Source: Aurantiochytrium sp. KH105
Lineage: Eukaryota > Sar > Bigyra > Thraustochytrida > Thraustochytriidae
Assembly: GCA_003116975.1 (NCBI GenBank)
Contig: BGKB01000014.1
Span: forward strand, 80,601 to 144,600
DNA length: 64,000 bases
Direction of reading: 5' to 3'
Shown piece by piece: positions 1-9,528 of the stretch. How positions within the stretch are numbered: the first letter of the stretch is position 1; each line of letters opens with the position of its first letter. The notes beneath the pieces were generated by a model. That model saw only the letters and a program-made list of their open reading frames with translations, did no database searches and had not been told where the DNA came from. The position numbers and the translations under genes were made by a program.

Positions 1-815
1 CTCGCAGGTCCCGGTTCTGCCTGCTTGTTCCCTAAGATGCTTGCTGATGATTAGCTGCTGATTAGGTCTTTGCCGGGCCGAAGCAACTTTGCAGGGACGG
101 CCCGCACGCCCGCGCCCTTCCGGCCGGCGTCCTCCCCCGGGGGCGCGGGCACGCTGCCGCAGCCGCGCGCGGATCGAAGCAAAGCCGCACAGGGCTGATG
201 CCCAGGAGGCCTTCGGAGAAGGAGAGGCCAGGTGGCACTTTACTCGCGAACTCCGTGTTAAAAGTTAAAAACCTCCCTAGCATCCTCACATTCTCTTCCC
301 TTTCTTGCTTTCCTATGTAAAAAAAAATGGCCTTGCCATGAGGGCAGTATGAACCCATACTTTTCCTTTCCTTTCCATAGTAACTGATCGACGGTCGATC
401 GTGGTGCGAGAAAGCAACGATTGACGGTCGATCGCGCCTATGAGAAAACAAACGGGAAAAATCATTGCTTTGGTTGATTATACCACGGAGAGTAATTCGA
501 AAGAGAACAGCTTTTGCCAATCAGAGCGTGCCACTACTCCACAAGAACTGGCTGGCTCTTGCCTTGCTCTTTCATTTTTTTTGGCAACGCGAATGTTCAA
601 GCGGTCGAACGAGGACGCGGTAATCCGTCGGTCAAGCCGTCAGTCAGTTGAGCCGTCGGTGTGTCAAGCCACCAGTCAGTCAAGACGTCGGTCAGACGAT
701 CAATCGGTGCGTCAATGCGTCGGAGCTCGTTGCGTCGATCCACCTCCGCAAATACTGAGTAATAAGTAAACACTGTATTCAAAGCGCAATCGTTGAGCTG
801 AGCGTGGCGGGTCAA
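1..815. other. Spacer at left edge, 3' side of the PP1 gene
   Basis: No gene is supported here. The stretch lies downstream of the minus-strand phosphatase and presumably holds its 3' UTR. Two copies of GACGGTCGATCG sit about 35 bases apart near 390 and 425. Between about 610 and 725 there is a run of imperfect short units built on CGTCGGTCA or CGTCAGTCA. Open frames on both strands here are low-complexity and resemble nothing. Confidence 0.5.
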
Positions 816-2039
816 TTAGTCCGGACGCGGCGTCTGTGGTCGCGTGAATGAGTTGACTCTCGGGGCCAAAGGAACCTCGCTCGTTTCAGGTTTAAGAACG
901 TGGAAGGAGCAAACGAGGTCTTTGTCCACAAGCATCATGGCGCCAGCATTGTCAAACTGATTGCAGTAATTAACTGCTGAAAAGACGGTGACAAGCTTGC
1001 GTGTGTTTGCAGGAAAGAACTCAAAGCCTTCAGGTACAACTTGATGCGCTCGAACGATGATGTCAACATCAAAGGCCTGAAGGAAGTCATCGACGATCCT
1101 TTCCCCAAAACAGTAAGAGACGCCGCGGTCGCTGGGCATCCACACTGCCGAATCCTTTGTTGGATCAGACCAGAGCAGGTCGCAGAGCAGGCCATCGATG
1201 GGGACGTCAGACGGACGTTCGATCGCATTGATGTCTCGTAGCGAAATAAGATCTGGGCTAAGGCCACCATGAGTGGCAAAGATGCGATCGTTCACGAGAG
1301 CTGCCAAGGGAAGGGTTTTGAAGACCGCGTTCATTTCGCGCCAGCTCGTCTCGCTATATTTGACGGCACATTCGTCCCAGAATCCGTACATTCTCGAGAT
1401 CGTCGTGCACTCGTGATTGCCTTTGAGCATGTATATCTTGTCTGGATACTTGAGCTTGAACGCCAGCAAAAGCATCGTTGTTTCTACGCCATTTTTGCCG
1501 CGGTCCACATAGTCACCAAGGAACAGATACTGTGTATTGGGCGGAAGACCCCCGATTTCAAAGTAGCGCAAAAGGTCTAGAAATTGGCCATGGATGTCGC
1601 CAACGATGTTGATGGGGGCTTTGAGCTTTAAGAGGCCTGGTTCGCTGAGAAAGATCTTTTCCGCTCGTGCGCAGATCTTATGAATCGACGAAGCGTCCAA
1701 GTCCACCTTGAGATCGGCTGCGCGGGCGCACGAGCGTGCGCTGAGCAAAGAGTTGATCACACCGTCTACCATGGCTGTCTCTTCGTTTGTAAGCGGCGGT
1801 GGCGGGGACGCAGGCATGCGTTGTGGCGTGGCGCCTATCGCGGAGTTGGCCCCAGGCTGGAAGTCGCCCACGCCCGTGCGACTGACGTCTCTGCTTCCCC
1901 GGCTCGTGCTGCTGTTGTTACGACTGTGGCTGCTGCCGGCGCCAGCGCCAGCGACGGTGCTGTTGCCCTCCTCGTTTCTGCTGTTCTGCTGCGGCGCGCC
2001 CGCCGCGGCGTCCGCGGTCCCGACCGCGTTTTTCGGCAT
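816..2039 (-). CDS. Serine/threonine protein phosphatase PP1-type catalytic subunit
   Basis: This is a 407-residue metallophosphatase of the PPP family, PP1 branch, which removes phosphate from serine and threonine under the direction of regulatory subunits. Seen in the sequence: the metal-binding signatures GDIHGQ, GDYVDRG and GNHE in the expected order, then HGGLSP, RAHQVV and a SAVNYC motif. That last motif is normally SAPNYC, so one proline is replaced by valine. The core starts near residue 85. The preceding segment is a Ser/Gly/Asn/Ala-rich low-complexity tail that typical PP1 of about 320 residues lacks. The ATG at 2039 is the first in frame. The gene is uninterrupted and diverges from the AIP1 gene across a 1.4 kb spacer. 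PP1 is preferred over PP2A because of the RGVSYCFG and FDNAGAMM segments. Family is certain; orthology within PP1 is likely. Confidence 0.93.
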   Translation of the reverse strand: MPKNAVGTADAAAGAPQQNSRNEEGNSTVAGAGAGSSHSRNNSSTSRGSRDVSRTGVGDFQPGANSAIGATPQRMPASPPPPLTNEETAMVDGVINSLLSARSCARAADLKVDLDASSIHKICARAEKIFLSEPGLLKLKAPINIVGDIHGQFLDLLRYFEIGGLPPNTQYLFLGDYVDRGKNGVETTMLLLAFKLKYPDKIYMLKGNHECTTISRMYGFWDECAVKYSETSWREMNAVFKTLPLAALVNDRIFATHGGLSPDLISLRDINAIERPSDVPIDGLLCDLLWSDPTKDSAVWMPSDRGVSYCFGERIVDDFLQAFDVDIIVRAHQVVPEGFEFFPANTRKLVTVFSAVNYCNQFDNAGAMMLVDKDLVCSFHVLKPETSEVPLAPRVNSFTRPQTPRPD

Positions 2040-3475
2040 TTCGTGCCCCTTTTTTCTGCCCTTCTCCAGAGCAGACTCTCCACAGGCCGACGGACGGCGT
2101 GCTCGCGTGCGCGATCTGCGTACCGGTTATTCGGTATCCTCGCGTCTCTTCGGGCCGCGCCGCTGCGCCTTGCCGCCGGAGAGCGAGCAAGCTCCTCTGC
2201 GCCTTCTTATGTATGGATGGATAGGCTTGCCTGGACAGAACGATGAATAGTCGGATGGATAGACAGAGTTTGCTTGCCCCTCTCGCGGCCCACCGCACCC
2301 GCGCGGCGGTAGCTAGGCCCTGCGTGCAGACGCGCCCGTCGCCGGCGAAGTCGCCCGCGCCCGCGCTCGAGCGCGCTTCGATTATGATACAGCCTAGGCC
2401 GGGTCCGGGTCAATTCAAAAACAAGAAAAAGTGATGAATAATCGAGGTATAGGGCTAGCCGCCACTGTGCGCGGCGCCATTCCTCACTTGCACCCGCGCT
2501 ATAATGCACTTTCCGCCCCCGGATCTCTTTCTGCGACCCCCGCGATTACGCGCTGGCTCGGGCTCAGCCAGCGCAGCTAGCTAGCTAGCTGCAGCTGCAG
2601 GCCTCGGGGCCAACTGGCGAGGGCCGCGCGCGCGTCCCCGCCGGCCATGCGTGCGTGCGCGCAGCCTGCCTGCTTGCCTGCCTGCCTGCCTGCCTGCCTG
2701 TCGGCCGTCCTCGCGCGCTGGCCCCGCCTCGAGCTCGAGCTCGGCTTTGGCTCTGCCGGTGCACGTTGGAGATCCAAGTTCGTGTGCACGGAGAAAGAAC
2801 GAAGGAACGAAAGAACGACCCGGAGAGAAAGAAACTTCAACTTTCTTGACTTGACAGTGCTGTGAATCAATCAAGAAAGAAAGTATAGGCGCAAGTGCGA
2901 CGAAGGCCCATTCTCGACTTGCGCGACGCGCGGGAAAGGGCGCGCGGCGCGGCGGCAAGTGGAACACACACCCCCTGGCCGGCCTCACCCAAACTGTATG
3001 TGCATACTACTACCTGGCTGGCGAAGGGAAGGAGGAAATCTTTGATTGTTGACTCGCAGAGGGCGCCCGCCAATGCAGCAAACGCGCCGAGCGGCCTGGC
3101 AGGCAATCAATTCCGCAACTCGCGAGCGGGGGACGCGCGGCAGGCCAGCGTGGCGCGAGCGGGCGAGCGAGAGCTTGAGCTTGAGCTTGAGCGCGAGCGC
3201 GAGCGGGAGCTTGAGCGTGGCGGAGAGGCGGGCCAGCCGTCGTGGGAGGCAGACGTGCTCGGTTTGTACGCCGGTGCGCTTCGTTTGATTGACCGTCTCG
3301 CGGCGGACATCCATCCAGCGCAGGCGCGAGCGAAGCCAAGCGAGCGAGCGAGTCCACGTACAGCCACCAGCAGACGTAGACGGAGACGCAGAGGCGCGCG
3401 TGGAGAGAGAGGGAGAGAGGAAGTAGAACAGCAAGGGAAGGGAAGGGAAGGCAAGGCGCTCGCAGACAAGGAAAG
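2040..3475. promoter_or_regulatory. Divergent spacer between PP1 and AIP1 genes
   Basis: No gene is supported. The two flanking genes start at the two ends and point away from each other, so both promoters should lie here. The spacer is GC-rich and full of short-unit repeats: GCTAGCTAGCTA at about 2576, a CCTG tetranucleotide run at 2664-2703, and hexamer runs of GAGCTT/GAGCGC at about 3165-3215. I see no confident TATA box or defined operator. Confidence 0.4.
2664..2703. repeat. CCTG tetranucleotide microsatellite
   Basis: About nine near-perfect CCTG/CTTG units occur in tandem. The run lies in the PP1/AIP1 divergent spacer and makes several frames look open on both strands. Confidence 0.9.
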
Positions 3476-5299
3476 ATGGCCTCGTTCGCCGCGTCAGGCG
3501 TGAACTGCTTCGCGCCCAATCCGGGCCCCGAGCGTGGCCTGAGCTACGCGCTCAACGCCAGCCCCGATGGAAGCAAGATCGTGTACGGCGCAGGATACTC
3601 GGTAGTCATCCGCGATGTCGAGGATCCGCAGGACGTACAGGTGCACATTGGACACCGGAAGAAGGTCAACGTGGCCAAGTTCTCGCCCGATGGCAAGCTG
3701 GTCGCATCTGGCGACGCTGCCGGAGTGATCCGCGTCTGGTCTTCGAGCAACCTCGAACTCAAAAAGGAGCTCCCCTGCATGGGGGGCCCCATCTTTGATC
3801 TGGCCTTTGACGACACCGGCAAGCGCATGGTCGTCTGCGGCGATGCCCGCGGCACCAACACGCGCGTCTTCATGTGGGAGTCTGGCAGCCCCCAGGGCGA
3901 ACCCGGTGGCACCTCGAAGCGTGTCCTCTCGGTTGACATCCGACCCACGAAGCCAAGCCGTATGGCATCTTCGAGCGAGGACATGAAGGTGCGCCTCCAC
4001 GAAGGCCCACCTTACAAGTTCTCTGGGTCCTTTGAGGAACACACCAACTTCGTCCAATGCGTACGCTACTCTCCGGACGGCCGCTTCCTCGCGACTGCTT
4101 CGAACGACAAGTCCATTTACATTCTTGATGCCGAAACCGGCGACAAGATCTCGCAATTGCCGACGGAGCACAAGGGCTCCATTTACGCCGTGTCCTGGTC
4201 CGCGGACTCGAGCATGCTCGTGTCTTGTTCGGGCGACAAGACCGTCAAGCTTTGGGACATCGAAAGCGCCTCGTGCGCGGGCACTGTCTCTCTTGGTTCC
4301 AAGATCCCCGACATGCAAGTCGGCTGTGTCTTTGCTGGCGATGAGGTCGTTTCGCTCAGTCTCAGCGGCGACCTTCACTTTATCGACATGTCCGCAGGCA
4401 AGGTCAATCGTACGGTGCAGTCGCACTCGAGCATCCCGGCCCATCTCGCCCGTGACTGGAGTGCTGACACTCCGGAGGTCTACGTGGGCACTGCAGACGG
4501 AAGTATCTTCGCCATTCACCCGGACGGCATGTCCGAGCGCTTTGAGGGCGATGCAGGCCCCAGTGACGGCATCGTCGTCTGCGAGGGCCAGCTGTATGCT
4601 GTCGGGCACGACGATGCGCTCCACACTGCGGACGTCTCTGACGGTGCTTACAAGTTGAAGGCCTCCTCTATGCCCACTGACTTCACGCCAGTTGGTGTCA
4701 GCGCCGGCCCTGAAGACGCATCCCTTGCTGTGGTGGCCACGCACGCGTCGCTGTATTTGGCTCGCGATGGAAAGCGCAAGCACTCGATCGAATTCTCTGG
4801 CTATGAGGGCCTTTGTGTCGCCATGGCTCCGGACTGCAGCGAGTGCATTGTGGGCGGCACGGACAAGGCTGCCCACATCTTCGCCATCAACGGCAACAAA
4901 CTCGAGGACACGGGCGTTTCGCTCAGTGGAATCCAAGGCAAGTGCACTGCTGTGCAGTACTCGCCCACCGGTACACACATTGCTCTGGGTGATGACGTCA
5001 AGGAGGTCACGCTTTGGGACCGCGAGTCGCGCGAGTGCCTCATCAAAAACAAGTGGGTCTTCCACTCGAGCTCCATCACCTCCCTTGCCTTCTCGCCCTC
5101 GGGCCAATTTGTGGCTTCGGGATCGACCGACACCCAAGTAATCATCTGGAATGTTGACAAAAAGATGGCCAAGACCAAGATTCATCCGGCGCACGCCCTC
5201 GGCGTTATGAGCGTCGCCTGGCTCGACGACGAGACTGTTGTTTCCGGTGGTGGTGACTTTTGCGTTCGCAAGTGGTCTCCTAAGCTGCCCGGCAAGTAA
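3476..5299 (+). CDS. Actin-interacting protein 1 (AIP1/WDR1-type WD40 protein)
   Basis: This 607-residue protein matches the usual AIP1/WDR1 length of about 605-615 and should fold into two seven-bladed propellers. AIP1 works with cofilin to disassemble actin filaments in the cytoplasm. Seen: repeated WD40 units with GH-to-W spacing such as GHRKKVNVAKFSPDGK, SADSSMLVSCSGDKTVKLWD and SPSGQFVASGSTDTQVIIWN. The opening is also typical of AIP1: an N-terminal stretch ending in ASPDG followed by an early repeat with HIGHRKKVNVAKFSPDG. The start ATG at 3476 has a purine at -3 and G at +4. There are no introns. A long open frame on the opposite strand exists only because of the codon bias of this gene. 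Confidence in the family is high. Confidence 0.93.
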   Translation: MASFAASGVNCFAPNPGPERGLSYALNASPDGSKIVYGAGYSVVIRDVEDPQDVQVHIGHRKKVNVAKFSPDGKLVASGDAAGVIRVWSSSNLELKKELPCMGGPIFDLAFDDTGKRMVVCGDARGTNTRVFMWESGSPQGEPGGTSKRVLSVDIRPTKPSRMASSSEDMKVRLHEGPPYKFSGSFEEHTNFVQCVRYSPDGRFLATASNDKSIYILDAETGDKISQLPTEHKGSIYAVSWSADSSMLVSCSGDKTVKLWDIESASCAGTVSLGSKIPDMQVGCVFAGDEVVSLSLSGDLHFIDMSAGKVNRTVQSHSSIPAHLARDWSADTPEVYVGTADGSIFAIHPDGMSERFEGDAGPSDGIVVCEGQLYAVGHDDALHTADVSDGAYKLKASSMPTDFTPVGVSAGPEDASLAVVATHASLYLARDGKRKHSIEFSGYEGLCVAMAPDCSECIVGGTDKAAHIFAINGNKLEDTGVSLSGIQGKCTAVQYSPTGTHIALGDDVKEVTLWDRESRECLIKNKWVFHSSSITSLAFSPSGQFVASGSTDTQVIIWNVDKKMAKTKIHPAHALGVMSVAWLDDETVVSGGGDFCVRKWSPKLPGK

Positions 5300-6807
5300 G
5301 TCATCTTCGAAGTACCTAAAAAGAAGCAAGCAACCCAGTCAGCGCGCCCTCTGGATCTTTCTCCAAAGCCCTCGACTCATTCTAGACAAGCACACGCGCA
5401 CACGGAAGCAAGCAATCTGCACCTCGTTCCATTTGTTTTTAACGATCTTTTGCTCCACCTTGAGCGACGTTTTGTTTCGTTTACCAATACCTGTCGTGGG
5501 ACACTCACGCAAAGAAGTAAGGAGGAAGATTTCCTGTGACATAGGTAGAGCCTGGCAAGAAAGTAAGCGAACGTCATCGGGACGGACAATCTTTGGACTT
5601 GCCCTGCTGTCTCTTTCCTTTCGTCACTCGTCTATCGAACCCCTGCTTACCCTAAATGTTGCATCAAAGATCAGACCTAGGCAACCTAGTTTGGCTGCCT
5701 TTGCTAATGCCGGTGTCACCCAAACACTACTGCCCGGGAACTCGTGTTCTTCTTCTTGCTGCCGCCGCCCAAGCGATAAATGATCAATATATAGACCCAG
5801 TATGTACCAGTTTCGTTTGCACACGACGTAAAACGAAACTGCTCGATTTGGTAGTAGGGAGGTTCACGTGGCCGAACAGCTTGGCGAACGCGCTTGCGTG
5901 CGCCGGCACCTTGTCGTTCCGTGTCCTTCGATCTTTGCACTTGCTTCCTTTTTCAATTTGCGAACCTTGCCTGTCAGTACAACATTCAGCTGCCCTAAAT
6001 GTTGGCTTGAGTGCAGACCATCGAGGCCCAAGGCCAAGCCTGGGCGTCAGGCCAAACCTTGGCTCGGACAAGGGCCTTGGCTGATAGAATTTGACGTTGC
6101 TTCCGTTCTGTGTGGGTTGGTCGCTTCTGCTGTCGCTTATGCTCAAATGGCCGTTACGCCCTAAAATTCAAGTTCAGCGTCGCGTCACCGCAGGCTGGCT
6201 GGCTGGCTCACTGTTACCTAACAGTAAAGACATTCATTCTCCTTTGCCGGGCACTTTGGCGCTGTCGACCAACACACAATAACACTTTCATTGTCCGAGC
6301 CACGTGTATACGCCTTGGCCGCTCGATCATTATCAAACGGGCAAGCAAAAAAAAAAGAAAGCCTTGAGCGCCTTGAGCCTCTCAGATGTGAGAGCATATT
6401 AAAAAAAAAAGCAACGGACAGACATGCGTGATACGAAGTGAGCGAGTGAGTGAGGGACGGTGTGGTGTTTCGCGATGAAGCCTCAAGCCCTGAGCCAAGC
6501 GAGCTTGCTTGTCCAAAGACCCTCTTCCGGTTCGCAAAGACGGCAGCAATCGTTCGTGGCCCACGTCGATCGCCAGATCTGCATCCTCCTTTTTTTCTTT
6601 CTTCTTTTCTTGCTCTTCCTGCTTTCACTGTGAACTCCCGCAGAAGATTAAAGAAAAAAAAACGTTTTACATTAACAGTAAAGGCAAGGCCAACACAACA
6701 CCTAAAAGCACTGTCGGCCACGGCTGTTGCTTCCTCTACGTCGACATGAGAAATGTAAACCCCATTCGAGTCCGCGTGGCGGGGGCCGCTTATACTTGCA
6801 ATCAGCG
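5300..6807. other. 1.5 kb spacer between AIP1 and the Frizzled-like gene
   Basis: No gene is supported. Frames that open here carry no recognisable domain. The spacer holds A-rich runs near 6350, 6400 and 6655, and a strong nested inverted repeat at 6028-6080. The AIP1 3' UTR and the promoter of the next gene must both lie here. Confidence 0.4.
6028..6080. other. Nested inverted repeat (potential hairpin)
   Basis: The outer arms CCAAGGCC (6028-6035) and GGCCTTGG (6073-6080) are perfectly complementary. Inside them GCCTG (6038-6042) and CAGGC (6048-6052) form a second stem with a five-base loop. The element is about 730 bases downstream of the AIP1 stop and 730 upstream of the next ATG. Whether it is transcribed cannot be told from sequence. 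Confidence 0.5.
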
Positions 6808-8847
6808 ATGATGCGCCTCGGTATTTTGTACCTTGGCATTATTGTTGTACAGGCCTCCGACGTCTTGGCAGAAAGTAGCAGGGTATCAGCTCCGCCGAGA
6901 GAAACCTCCAGGCTCGCTTCTTCAAGTCTGGCGCGAGAAAGTCGCGAATACCTCGATGCGCACTGCGACTCACTACCATCAGATCATTTTTGCGCAGATG
7001 TTCTCGGTCAAGAGACGCTTGTGTTTCTCAACGCCGATGCCGATGCACAAGCCGAATCGGACGCAATACGTGCGCGCGTAGACGAAGTGGCAGGCGACGA
7101 TGTTTCGTGCGCGAATGCCTTCAAGACAGTCAGCTGCTATGCAAATTTTATGCCTTGTGCAAAGGCTTCAAAGGAACCTCGCAAGATATGTCGATCATCA
7201 TGCCACAGACTTTTGCAAGACTATTGCGCAAATGCGGAGTACCCGCTCGACGTGCACTGTGACTCAAGTCTGGAAGCCAACAGCCTCCTCTTCGATACTT
7301 TCTTTGCTGAAATGCGAACCGAGGACGCATTTGCTACAAGCAACACGTATATATCTCATGAGATTCTTGTCGAGTGCGCTAATGTCTTTCAGGAGGAAGA
7401 GTCGGGCATCAGCTTGCATGCTGCGAACGATACGTCCAGCGAGGCGCAGTGCCCCTGGCCTTATCGCACGCGAACTTACTCTGCCGTTGCAGATTTTGCC
7501 GCTGTTCAAGGCTCAAATCTCGATGGCTCCCCTGCCTCCTTTTTCGCAGCATGCGAGCTCCCCTGTCCAGATCAAATCGTACTCACCGACCGCCAAGACA
7601 GAATGCTGTGGATGGCGCACTGGGTACCCGGTCTCTTGAGCTTGCCGCTCAATGTCTTTATAATATCCTCCGGAATCGCACGACGCCGTGCGGCGGGGCG
7701 CATCCCGCGCAAACCACGATATCAGCTTGACGCAACGGAAATGTACATGGCATGTTTGGCGGTGGTGATTGCCGTTCTTGATGTCAGCATTGCACTCTTT
7801 CTGGGCTACGACGTTAGATGCGCGGGTCATGACACAGTGTCGCGCTTCGAAAGCCTTGGAGGGCATCCATTCTGCAAGGTAGCGCTCCTCAATGAGCATG
7901 TTCTCCAAGTTTTTGTGAGCTGTTTGGCTTTTGCCTTGGTGAAATTATGTTGTCAAGTTCATGCTGCTGTGACCGTGCAATCATATCGGCCATCGCTGTT
8001 TTTCTTGACGTCAAGGACAGTTTTTGTCATTGTCATACCCGCGACATTAGCCGGAGCCACTTTGGCAAGTCAGGTGGATCCGCTGCTCGTTCTTTCGAGC
8101 GCGTACCGCGTCAAGCAAGGGGAGAATCCAATGTTCGGTTCCATATTACCTCTCGTCTCTGCGCTTAGGTATCGGTATAGCTGCGGGCCCCAACTTCGGA
8201 CGCCAGCGCAAGCCCATCTTCTTATCGATGGCCCTCTTTTGGCGAGCGCTATTGTGGCCGCCTCAGCCTATGGATGGCTGTTTATGACCTTTCGAGGTCT
8301 GATTCAAGCAATCCACTCGGGTCACGTCAAGAGGCCTGGTGCAGCCACTCAAAGTCGTGCCCTGCTACGGCTTTCTCTCGCGACTTCGCGCTTCGCATTT
8401 GTTGCGTTGGTTTGTGTGGTCATGAGTGCTCTCAGTTTCGAGCTTTACCGGAATGTCGACAGTCTCGACGAGACTCCGGCCACTATTTTAGCGCACTGGG
8501 AAACCTGCGCCGCGTCAAACTTTCAGGACAATGCCAACACCGTTTCCCAGCTGGCCAATGCTGCCTTGCCGCTCATCCCGAAAGACTCCATCCGTTTCTG
8601 CGCTCGAGTGGGCGAGGCCATGCCTCGTGCGCCGCTGCTCGTGGCCTTTGTGCTCGCAAGAGCGTCTCCCCCGCTCGTGTTCGGGGTCGCCTTTGCCAAG
8701 CGAGCCCTGCAGCAAACGCGCTTCCGCGTCTTTCCTCGGGGACTGCAAAGCGTGCGCGTAGCCGCTGTGCGCGCCACGACCTCGCGCATCGCGACCTCGC
8801 CCACGCACGCCGCGCGACGCGGCGCCGCAGACGACCGGCCCTGCTAG
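6808..8847 (+). CDS. Frizzled-type seven-transmembrane receptor with cysteine-rich domain
   Basis: This is a 679-residue membrane receptor. Starting at the ATG at 6808 gives an immediate hydrophobic signal peptide (MMRLGILYLGIIVV...). The frame is open further upstream but begins there only with TTG, so 6808 is chosen. The ectodomain carries a Fz-like cysteine pattern: SCANAFKTVSCYANFMPC, then KICRSSC and DYC. This matches the C-x(7-9)-C-x6-C ... CR-x2-C ... C spacing of Frizzled cysteine-rich domains. A further cysteine cluster (CPWPYRT, CELPCP) precedes the first membrane helix, as in Frizzled and Smoothened proteins. Seven hydrophobic segments follow, at about residues 265-290, 315-340, 370-395, 400-425, 470-495, 525-550 and 605-635. 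The short tail lacks the KTxxxW motif that recruits Dishevelled. The ligand is unknown. Resemblance to the Dictyostelium frizzled/smoothened-like receptors is inferred. Confidence 0.8.
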   Translation: MMRLGILYLGIIVVQASDVLAESSRVSAPPRETSRLASSSLARESREYLDAHCDSLPSDHFCADVLGQETLVFLNADADAQAESDAIRARVDEVAGDDVSCANAFKTVSCYANFMPCAKASKEPRKICRSSCHRLLQDYCANAEYPLDVHCDSSLEANSLLFDTFFAEMRTEDAFATSNTYISHEILVECANVFQEEESGISLHAANDTSSEAQCPWPYRTRTYSAVADFAAVQGSNLDGSPASFFAACELPCPDQIVLTDRQDRMLWMAHWVPGLLSLPLNVFIISSGIARRRAAGRIPRKPRYQLDATEMYMACLAVVIAVLDVSIALFLGYDVRCAGHDTVSRFESLGGHPFCKVALLNEHVLQVFVSCLAFALVKLCCQVHAAVTVQSYRPSLFFLTSRTVFVIVIPATLAGATLASQVDPLLVLSSAYRVKQGENPMFGSILPLVSALRYRYSCGPQLRTPAQAHLLIDGPLLASAIVAASAYGWLFMTFRGLIQAIHSGHVKRPGAATQSRALLRLSLATSRFAFVALVCVVMSALSFELYRNVDSLDETPATILAHWETCAASNFQDNANTVSQLANAALPLIPKDSIRFCARVGEAMPRAPLLVAFVLARASPPLVFGVAFAKRALQQTRFRVFPRGLQSVRVAAVRATTSRIATSPTHAARRGAADDRPC

Positions 8848-9528
8848 GCCAGCAATGTATACATACCATTTTCCCAAGGCCTTGTCGGCCTCGTCTTTGC
8901 CGGTCTCTTCGTGCGTGAAGACGCGTCCCACTTTCTCTTTCATAGGCTGGTCTGCTGCGATCTGCAAGCTGAGCTTGGCGCTCGAGCTTTGTCGCCTGCC
9001 TCGCCTCGCCTCGCCTCGCCTCGCGGACCCCGCCAGCTGCCACTCGCCGCAGCGCGCGTCCTCCGCCTCCGCCTCCGCCTCCACGGGATGGGCGGCGATC
9101 AGTCTCTTGTCTGTCTCCGTTTATCTTGTCTCTTTCCTCGTGTTCGTCTTCATGTCAGCGTCGACACGAGACGCGCCGGCCCCGCCATTCTGCGTTGCGC
9201 CAATTTGGGTTGCGCCAGGTCCGCGAGTGCCTCCGCGTCCGGTGCGCTCGGGCGACCCGCCAGAGCCGAGCGCCGTCGCACCGGACGCGGCGGCGCCGTC
9301 AGGCCTGACGGGCGCGGAGGGCCGCTTGAAGTCGACCGGGCGGGGCCAAGCACGGCGCCGCGGCGCGCGAGCGCGGCTTCGTCGAGCGCGGCTTCGTCGA
9401 GCGCGGCGGCAGAGACGGATTGGGCGATCTGGCTGGGCTGATTCGGTCGCTCGGGCGCGTCCGAGGGAGCAGCGTGCGCGAGCGCGGGCGCGGGGCGAGG
9501 AGGCGAGGCGCGAGGCGCGGAGGACAGG
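8848..9528. other. Spacer between Frizzled-like and FolD-like genes
   Basis: No gene is supported. The sequence is GC-rich with a CGCCT-type pentamer run near 8998-9030, a TCCGCC run near 9060-9080 and a GCTTCGTCGAGCGCG duplication near 9377-9410. It presumably contains the promoter and 5' leader of the FolD-like gene. Confidence 0.4.

Noticed and set aside
3494-5329. 611-codon open frame antisense to the whole AIP1 gene
   Set aside because: It mirrors the codon bias of AIP1, has no recognisable domain, and the sense strand is a clear full-length homologue.
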